Below are positions 33,844-38,412 of a DNA stretch of 38,412 nt, piece by piece. The notes beneath the pieces were generated by a model. That model saw only the letters and a list, made by a program, of their open reading frames with translations, searched no databases and had not been told where the DNA came from. Source of the DNA: Clostridiales bacterium (GTDB taxonomy: Bacteria; Bacillota; Clostridia; Oscillospirales; Oscillospiraceae). The position numbers and the translations under genes were made by a program. How positions within the stretch are numbered: position 1 is the stretch's first letter; every line of letters starts with the position of its first letter. Location of the stretch: positions 1 to 38,412 of the forward strand of contig SFDT01000016.1 in the NCBI GenBank assembly GCA_004558115.1, written 5' to 3'.

Positions 33844-34800
33844 TCACGCTAGATCCATGGCGAACAGGGCCGCCGCGCCGCCGGTGTGGACGAACAGAAT
33901 ATCGCCCCGGCCGCCGAGGCCGCCCTCTTGCAGCAGCTTCAGCATCCCGCTCCAGGCCTTGCCGGTGTAGACGGGGTCCAGCAAAATGCCCTCCAGCCGG
34001 GCCAGCTCCTGGATGTACGGGGTGTCCTCCGGGTTGGGGATGGCATAGCCCTGACCCACATGGTAGACCATTTGGAAGTCACCGGGGACCCGCTCCAGAC
34101 CACAGCCCATCAGGTCCGCCGCGCCGGCGGCCAGCTGGGGGACGATGTCCTCAAAGGGGTCCGTGTCCACGCCGATGCCGGTGAGCTGCACATGGGGCAG
34201 GTACCGTCTGGTGCCCAGTAGCAGTCCGGCGGTGGTGCCGCCGGAGCCGGTGGCGGAGACGATGTGGCCCAGGCCGGCGCCATAGTCCGGCAGCTGCTCC
34301 GCTATCTCCCGGACACAGTCCGCATAGCCCAGAGCGCCCAGGGGCGTGGAGCCGCCCACAGGGATGTGGAAGGCCTTGCGGCCCTCCTGCTCCAGTTCCT
34401 CACCGAGGCGGTCCATCTCCGCGTAAATGTCCTCATAGCTGTCCGTATCCACAAAGCGCACCTGGGCGCCGTAGATGTCGTTCAGGACCAGGTTGCCCTT
34501 ATGCTCCGTGACGCCCCGCTTTTTCAGCAGCAAAATGCACTGCATGCCCAGCCTCGCCGCGCAGGCGGCGGTGAGCATGGCGTGGTTGGACTGGGCGCCG
34601 CCGGTGGTGAACACCGTGTCACAGCCCTGGGCCCGGGCCTCCGCCAGCAGGTATTCCAGCTTGCGGACCTTGTTGCCGCCCAGGGCCACACCGCACAGGT
34701 CATCCCGCTTCACCCAGATGCTGCGGCCGTATTTGGCGCTGATGTTCTCCAGCTTGTAAAGCGGCGTGGGGTACACGCCCAGGTGCAGCTTCTCCCGCAT
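33844..34800 (-). CDS. D-cysteine desulfhydrase / ACC deaminase family PLP enzyme
   Basis: A 318-residue fold-type II PLP enzyme. It has KRDDLCGVALGGNKVRKLEY with PLP Lys44 in the GGNK motif, the phosphate/substrate loop TTGGAQSNHAMLTAA, and the Ser/Gly-rich ATGSGGTTAG. This family includes D-cysteine desulfhydrase (D-Cys to pyruvate, sulfide and ammonia) and ACC deaminase; D-cysteine is the usual substrate in anaerobes of this kind. The ATG at 34800 follows GAGGGGG at good spacing. A GTG at 34809 overlaps the rpe stop. Probably cotranscribed with rpe. Confidence 0.83.
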   Translation of the reverse strand: MREKLHLGVYPTPLYKLENISAKYGRSIWVKRDDLCGVALGGNKVRKLEYLLAEARAQGCDTVFTTGGAQSNHAMLTAACAARLGMQCILLLKKRGVTEHKGNLVLNDIYGAQVRFVDTDSYEDIYAEMDRLGEELEQEGRKAFHIPVGGSTPLGALGYADCVREIAEQLPDYGAGLGHIVSATGSGGTTAGLLLGTRRYLPHVQLTGIGVDTDPFEDIVPQLAAGAADLMGCGLERVPGDFQMVYHVGQGYAIPNPEDTPYIQELARLEGILLDPVYTGKAWSGMLKLLQEGGLGGRGDILFVHTGGAAALFAMDLA

Positions 34801-34805
34801 CCGGT

Positions 34806-35450
34806 TCACCCCCTCAGCTCCGCGATGCGGGCGGGGATATCCGCCGCCTTGTACACGGCGCTGCCCGCCACCAGCACGTTGGCGCCGGCGTCGATGCAGG
34901 TGCGGCAGGTGTCCGGCGCCACGCCGCCGTCCACCTCCAGCTCGCAGGCGGGGTTCTTCTCATCGATGTAGCCTCGGATAGCGGTCACCTTGGGCATCAT
35001 GTCCGCCATGAACTTCTGGCCGCCGAAGCCGGGCTCCACGGTCATGACCAGGATGAGCTCCACCTTTTCCACATAGGGCAGCACCGCCTCGGCAGGGGTG
35101 CCGGGCTTCAGGACCACGCCGGCCTTCTTGCCCTTGGCGTGGATCTTGTCGATGGCGGCGTGGATGTTTTCCGCCGTGTCGGATTCCAGGTGCACCGTCA
35201 CCAGGTCGGCGCCGGCGTCACAGAACCGCTCCACATACCGCACCGGCTCCACGATCATCAGGTGCACATCCAAAAACATGTCCGTCACCTTCCGGATGGA
35301 CTGGACCACAGGGATGCCAATGGAGATGTTGGGCACGAACACGCCGTCCATCACGTCCACATGGACGTAGTCGGCGTCGGCGATGCGGTGGATATCCCGC
35401 TCCAGATTCGCAAAATCAGCGGAGAGGATGGACGGTGCGATTTTGACCAT
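34806..35450 (-). CDS. rpe: Ribulose-phosphate 3-epimerase
   Basis: Pentose-phosphate enzyme interconverting ribulose 5-phosphate and xylulose 5-phosphate, 214 aa, TIM barrel with a divalent metal. Motifs: KIAPSILSADFANLERDI, HVDVMDGVFVPNISIG, DVHLMIVEP, VMTVEPGFGGQKF and LEVDGGVAPDT. The ATG at 35450 follows GAGGAG by 6 bases; the longer open frame to 35501 has no support. Confidence 0.95.
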   Translation of the reverse strand: MVKIAPSILSADFANLERDIHRIADADYVHVDVMDGVFVPNISIGIPVVQSIRKVTDMFLDVHLMIVEPVRYVERFCDAGADLVTVHLESDTAENIHAAIDKIHAKGKKAGVVLKPGTPAEAVLPYVEKVELILVMTVEPGFGGQKFMADMMPKVTAIRGYIDEKNPACELEVDGGVAPDTCRTCIDAGANVLVAGSAVYKAADIPARIAELRG

Positions 35451-35798
35451 AAAAAGCTCCTCTTTTCTGTCAGCGGGGCGCGAACAGGACCCTTGCGGCA
35501 AACAGGCGGAAGTGGCGGCGGCCGCCGCCGCCGCATAGGATGGCGCAAGCGGCTGGGCGTTCCCCCTGTTCCCCGCAGCGTCCGCCCCCGGGCCGGGGCG
35601 CCGCCGCTTTTTTTAGATAGGGAGCCGGTGGGTCCGCCCGCCGGCTCCCATTTGATTGCCATTAGTGTACCAAACTCCCGTTTCAAAAGCAACCGCCCTC
35701 CCTCCGGAAATTATTTTTATTTTGTTGCAAATATCACTTGTATCATTAAAACATTATGATATTCTAATATTGAAATTTGAACGAGGGCGGTGAGACCC
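35451..35798. other. 348-bp spacer, rpe promoter/hairpin and arsR promoter zone
   Basis: No gene seen. A GC-rich part next to rpe includes a GCC-repeat run near 35515-35535. A hairpin GGGAGCCGG (35620-35628)/CCGGCTCCC (35641-35649) has no T-run. A candidate minus-strand rpe promoter is TTGCTT (35687-35692), 17 bp, TACACT (35664-35669). From about 35700 to 35785 the DNA turns very AT-rich, with short dyads (ATCAT/ATGAT, ATATT/AATAT) suited to an ArsR operator and promoter. Confidence 0.5.
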
Positions 35799-36098
35799 GT
35801 GGAAAACCGGATAGACTATACCGCGAAGGCGTCGCTGCTGAAGGCCCTGTCCAATCCCGTGCGCCTTCAGATCGTCCACAGCCTGCTGCGCAGCGGCTGC
35901 CACAACGTCTCCTGCATGGAGCAAAGTACCGGCATGTCCCAGTCCTGCATCTCCCAGCACCTGCAAAAGCTGCGCTCCGCCGGCGTGGTGACCGCCCGCC
36001 GCAGCGGTAACGAGGTCTATTATTCCGCCGCCTCCCCGGAGGTGGCGGCGCTGGTGGCCTCTTTATTCGGAGAGGAGGCGGACAGCTATGTCTTTTGA
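35799..36098 (+). CDS. ArsR-family regulator, thiol-type
   Basis: A 99-residue winged-helix repressor of the ArsR/SmtB family. LLKALSNPVRLQIVHSLL is the classic N-terminal helix pair, MSQSCISQHLQKLRSAGVV the recognition helix, and ARRSGNEVYY the wing. Cys34, Cys39 and Cys50 lie in or next to the region where ArsR keeps its metal-binding Cys, but the usual CVC motif is absent. The start is a GTG at 35799 (GTG at 35790 is possible). It overlaps the next gene by 11 bp and leads a thioredoxin operon, so a redox or sulfur-species sensor is more likely than an arsenic sensor; that is inference. Confidence 0.85.
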   Translation: MENRIDYTAKASLLKALSNPVRLQIVHSLLRSGCHNVSCMEQSTGMSQSCISQHLQKLRSAGVVTARRSGNEVYYSAASPEVAALVASLFGEEADSYVF

Positions 36099-36909
36099 GA
36101 TCCTGGTGATCGGTGGCGGCCCCGCGGGCCTCTCCGCCGCCCTGAACGCCCACGCCCGGGGCAGGAGTGCCCTGGTGGTCTCCAATCCGCCGGAGGAAAA
36201 CCCCCTGTGGAAGGCGGGGCGGGTGGACAACTACCCGGGGCTTCCCGGCGTCTCCGGCAGGGCCCTGCTCTCGGCCATGCGCCGCCAGGCGGAGGAGGCC
36301 GGCGTGGAATTTGTCACAGGCCGTGTCCTCAGCGCCCTTCCCATGATGGGCAGCTGGTTTATCAGCGTGGGGCAGGAGATGTACAATGCCAGGGCTGTGG
36401 TGCTGGCCACCGGCGTGGCCCGGGGGAAGAAGTTCCCCGGTGAGGCGGAGTTTTTGGGCCGGGGCGTCAGCTACTGCGCCACCTGCGACGGGATGCTGTA
36501 CCGGGACCGGCCGGTGGCGGTGGTGGGCTTTTCCGACTCCGCCCGGCGGGAGGCCGACTTCCTGCGGAGCATCGGCTGCGCCGTCACCTACTTTGACCGG
36601 CCCAAACGCTGTGTCATCCAGGGCGGCCAGGCGGTGGAATCCATCACCTGCGACGGGCAGAGCGCCGCTGTGGATGCGGTATTCCTGCTGCGGCCCACCA
36701 TGGCGCCCACGGACCTGTTCCAGGGGCTGGCGGCGGAAAACGGCTATGTGACGGTGGACCGCCGCATGGCCACCAACCTGCCGGGCCTGTTCGCGGCGGG
36801 AGACTGCACCGGCGGTCCCCTTCAAGTGGCCAAAGCGGTGGGGGAGGGCCTCATCGCCGGTCAAAGCGCCGCCGCGTTTTTGTCCGCGGCGGAACAAAAA
36901 CAAGCGTGA
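36088..36909 (+). CDS. Thioredoxin-reductase-like flavoprotein, atypical NADPH site
   Basis: A 273-residue pyridine-nucleotide-disulfide-oxidoreductase-like protein, about 35 residues shorter than standard TrxB. FAD motif GGGPAGLSAA is at 9-18, the redox-active pair is CATC (130-133), and the second FAD motif GLFAAGDCTGGPLQVAKAVG is near 233-252. The NADPH motif, normally GGGDSAxEEA, reads GFSDSARREA, and the following HRRxxxR motif is missing, replaced by FDRPKRCVIQGG. Clostridial ferredoxin-dependent flavin thioredoxin reductases show this kind of loss, so the electron donor may be ferredoxin. GAGGAGG lies before the ATG inside arsR. Confidence 0.85.
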   Translation: MSFEILVIGGGPAGLSAALNAHARGRSALVVSNPPEENPLWKAGRVDNYPGLPGVSGRALLSAMRRQAEEAGVEFVTGRVLSALPMMGSWFISVGQEMYNARAVVLATGVARGKKFPGEAEFLGRGVSYCATCDGMLYRDRPVAVVGFSDSARREADFLRSIGCAVTYFDRPKRCVIQGGQAVESITCDGQSAAVDAVFLLRPTMAPTDLFQGLAAENGYVTVDRRMATNLPGLFAAGDCTGGPLQVAKAVGEGLIAGQSAAAFLSAAEQKQA

Positions 36910-36942
36910 GCAAACTTTAAAATATGTAAAGGAGATATCACA

Positions 36943-37260
36943 ATGGCAGTCAAGCATTTGAAAACGGAAGAATTTGTCGCCGCCGTGGACGCGGCTCCCC
37001 TGGCAATGGTGGATTTCTGGGCCTCCTGGTGCGGTCCCTGCAAAATGCTCTCCCCGGTCATCGAGGCCATCGGCGAGCAGTTCGACGGCAAGGTCCTGGT
37101 GGGCAAGGTCAACGTGGACGAGGAGCCGGCCCTGGCCGCCCAGTTCGGCGTCATGAGCATCCCCACGGTGGTGTTTTTGAAAAACGGCCGGGAATTCGAC
37201 CGGAAGGTGGGCGTCATGCCCCCGGACGCCTTTACCTCCGTTCTGGAAAAGAACCTGTAA
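36943..37260 (+). CDS. trxA: Thioredoxin
   Basis: Small thiol oxidoreductase, 105 aa, with the active site WCGPCK (C30, C33), the structural MVDFWASW strand and the cis-proline in MSIPTVVFLKNG. An AAAGGAG site precedes the ATG, 33 bp after the reductase gene. It is the likely substrate of that reductase. Confidence 0.96.
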   Translation: MAVKHLKTEEFVAAVDAAPLAMVDFWASWCGPCKMLSPVIEAIGEQFDGKVLVGKVNVDEEPALAAQFGVMSIPTVVFLKNGREFDRKVGVMPPDAFTSVLEKNL

Positions 37261-37268
37261 ACAAGCGA

Positions 37269-37406
37269 AGCCGCCTGTCCCGCTGGGACAGGCGGCTCAG
37301 CTTGCCGAAAAGGCTTTTCGGCAAGCTGAGCAAGTTTTTCAGGACTTTTTGAAGTCCTGAAAAACTTATATTTCAAACGAAAGACACCCCTCCTGGGTTT
37401 CTTTCG
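37269..37406. repeat. Hairpin array downstream of trxA
   Basis: Successive stems: AGCCGCCTGTCCC/GGGACAGGCGGCT (37269-37297); an 18-bp stem GCTCAGCTTGCCGAAAAG (37295-37312) with its complement at 37314-37331; a 16-bp stem AAGTTTTTCAGGACTT (37332-37347) with its complement at 37352-37367; and CGAAAG/CTTTCG (37378-37406). The first two share bases and the second and third abut, so alternative folds are possible. This and the next two entries fill the 312-bp gap before the thiolase. Confidence 0.7.
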
Positions 37407-37460
37407 TAACTATCTTCCTTCCCGCTATATATGGTTTGCGGGTCTATCGACCAGTTGAAA

Positions 37461-37489
37461 AGCCGCCTGTCCCGCTGGGACAGGCGGCT
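37461..37489. repeat. Second identical copy of the 29-bp hairpin
   Basis: AGCCGCCTGTCCC, GCT, GGGACAGGCGGCT: identical over 29 bp to 37269-37297 and in the same orientation, 192 bp away. TTTC follows on the plus strand. Confidence 0.75.
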
Positions 37490-37511
37490 TTCTGCTTTCC
37501 GCGCACCGCGC

Positions 37512-37547
37512 AAAACCGCGGGGCACCAGTTGGTGCCCCGCGGTTTT
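37512..37547 (-). terminator. Thiolase gene terminator
   Basis: AAAACCGCGGGGCACCA (37512-37528) pairs with TGGTGCCCCGCGGTTTT (37531-37547), 25 bp after the thiolase stop. On the minus strand the stem ends in TTTT. Confidence 0.82.
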
Positions 37548-37572
37548 ATATGTGCTTATGCGGCTGAACGGA

Positions 37573-38412
37573 TCAGCACTTCTCGAAGACGGTGGCAACG
37601 CCCATGCCGCCGCCGATGCACAGCGTGGCCAGGCCCTTCTTGGCCTCGGGACGCTTCTGCATCTCATGCAGCAGGGTGACGATGATACGGGCACCGGAAG
37701 CGCCGACGGGGTGGCCCAGGGAGATGGCGCCGCCGTTGACGTTGACCTTGCTCATATCGAAGTGCAGCTCACGGGCCACGGCGATGGACTGCGCGGCGAA
37801 CGCCTCGTTGGCCTCCACCAGGTCGATGTCCTCGATGGCGACGCCGGCCTTCTTCATAGCGGCGCGGGAAGCGGGCACGGGGCCGACACCCATGATCTTG
37901 GGATCGACGCCGCCCTGGCCCCAGCCGATCAGCTTGGCCATGGGCTTCAGGCCGTACTTCTCCACAGCCTCGCCGGAAGCCAGCACGATGGCGGCAGCGC
38001 CGTCGTTGATGCCGGAGGCGTTGGCGGCGGTGACGCGCTGGGTGCCCTTGTCCTCGGCGTCCTGCGCGCCGGTGACCTCAAAGGTGTGCACGACCTGGGG
38101 GTTGGGGGACTCGGGGCCCACGGGGAAGGCGCCGCGCAGCTTGGCGATGCCCTCGGCGGTGACGCCGGCCTTGGGGAACTCGTCCTTCTTGAACTCCACG
38201 ATGTCCTTCTTGACCTTCACGGGCACGGGGACGATCTCATCGTCGAAGCGGCCGGCGGCCTGCGCGGCCTCGGTCTTCTGCTGGGAAGCGGCGGCGAACT
38301 CGTCCTGCTCCTTGCGGGTGATGCCCCAGATGTCGTTGATGTTCTCGGCGGTGGTGCCCATGTGATAGTTGTTATAGGCGTCCCACAGGCCGTCCTTGAT
38401 CATGGTGTCCAC
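37573..38412 (-). CDS. Acetyl-CoA acetyltransferase (thiolase), C-terminal part
   Basis: Partial gene: about 280 C-terminal residues are in the window and the N-terminus with the first catalytic Cys lies beyond the right edge. Degradative/biosynthetic thiolase II motifs are clear: EANEAFAAQS, NVNGGAISLGHPVGASGARI (catalytic His) and GLATLCIGGGMGVA (second catalytic Cys). It condenses two acetyl-CoA to acetoacetyl-CoA, or the reverse, the entry step of the butyryl-CoA route in clostridia. Butyrate genes are not visible here. Convergent with the thioredoxin operon. Confidence 0.95.
   Translation of the reverse strand: MDTMIKDGLWDAYNNYHMGTTAENINDIWGITRKEQDEFAAASQQKTEAAQAAGRFDDEIVPVPVKVKKDIVEFKKDEFPKAGVTAEGIAKLRGAFPVGPESPNPQVVHTFEVTGAQDAEDKGTQRVTAANASGINDGAAAIVLASGEAVEKYGLKPMAKLIGWGQGGVDPKIMGVGPVPASRAAMKKAGVAIEDIDLVEANEAFAAQSIAVARELHFDMSKVNVNGGAISLGHPVGASGARIIVTLLHEMQKRPEAKKGLATLCIGGGMGVATVFEKC

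Noticed and set aside
37269..37489. Insertion-sequence ends from the repeated 29-bp unit
   Set aside because: No transposase frame lies between the copies, each copy is itself palindromic, and no target-site duplication is visible.

Overview
This window looks like chromosome from a high-GC anaerobic member of the Clostridia, most plausibly Oscillospiraceae (Flavonifractor/Lawsonibacter/Oscillibacter-like). That assignment is inference. It rests on the hrcA-grpE-dnaK-dnaJ order with a CIRCE operator, a complete rnfCDGEAB operon, a thiolase, an ECF folate S component behind a THF riboswitch, AGGAGG-type ribosome binding sites, and the absence of aerobic respiratory genes. No tRNA, rRNA, CRISPR array, transposase or phage gene was seen.

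Layout. (1) 47-11105, an organosulfate locus. A YesM/YesN-type two-component system is followed on the minus strand by a NitT/TauT-family ABC importer (lipoprotein, two different permeases, two different ATPases) and a cytosolic Cys-type sulfatase. A second cytosolic sulfatase is divergent from the kinase. The likely logic is sensing and import of a small sulfate ester, then hydrolysis inside the cell. (2) 11190-16151, a sulfur amino-acid module: a LysR regulator divergent from a BrnQ-type carrier and two tandem PLP C-S lyases. (3) 16228-18623: a membrane-anchored DUF4015 protein, RpiB and a PHP phosphoesterase. (4) 18632-23467: the CIRCE-controlled chaperone operon. (5) 23642-24491: folT with a THF riboswitch whose expression platform appears to hide the Shine-Dalgarno sequence. 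(6) 24548-29863: the Rnf ferredoxin:NAD+ oxidoreductase, with a Rex-like dyad between it and a divergent DUF975 membrane protein gene. (7) 30981-33023: an ECF S component (probably pyridoxine) divergent from a MocR regulator that lacks the PLP lysine. (8) 33067-35450: RecR, a five-hairpin intergenic array, a D-cysteine desulfhydrase-family enzyme and Rpe. (9) 35799-37260: a compact redox operon of ArsR, a thioredoxin-reductase-like flavoprotein without a normal NADPH motif, and thioredoxin. It is followed by a second hairpin array and a thiolase that runs off the right edge.

The observations most worth following are these. The two importer ATPases carry complementary defects (one lacks the H-loop His, the other the LSGGQ signature), which predicts one canonical and one degenerate ATP site. 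The MocR protein has Gln at the Schiff-base Lys position. The thioredoxin reductase may be ferredoxin-linked. The THF riboswitch can be read through to its SD-sequestering stem. Two intergenic regions are packed with hairpins that are not ordinary terminators.
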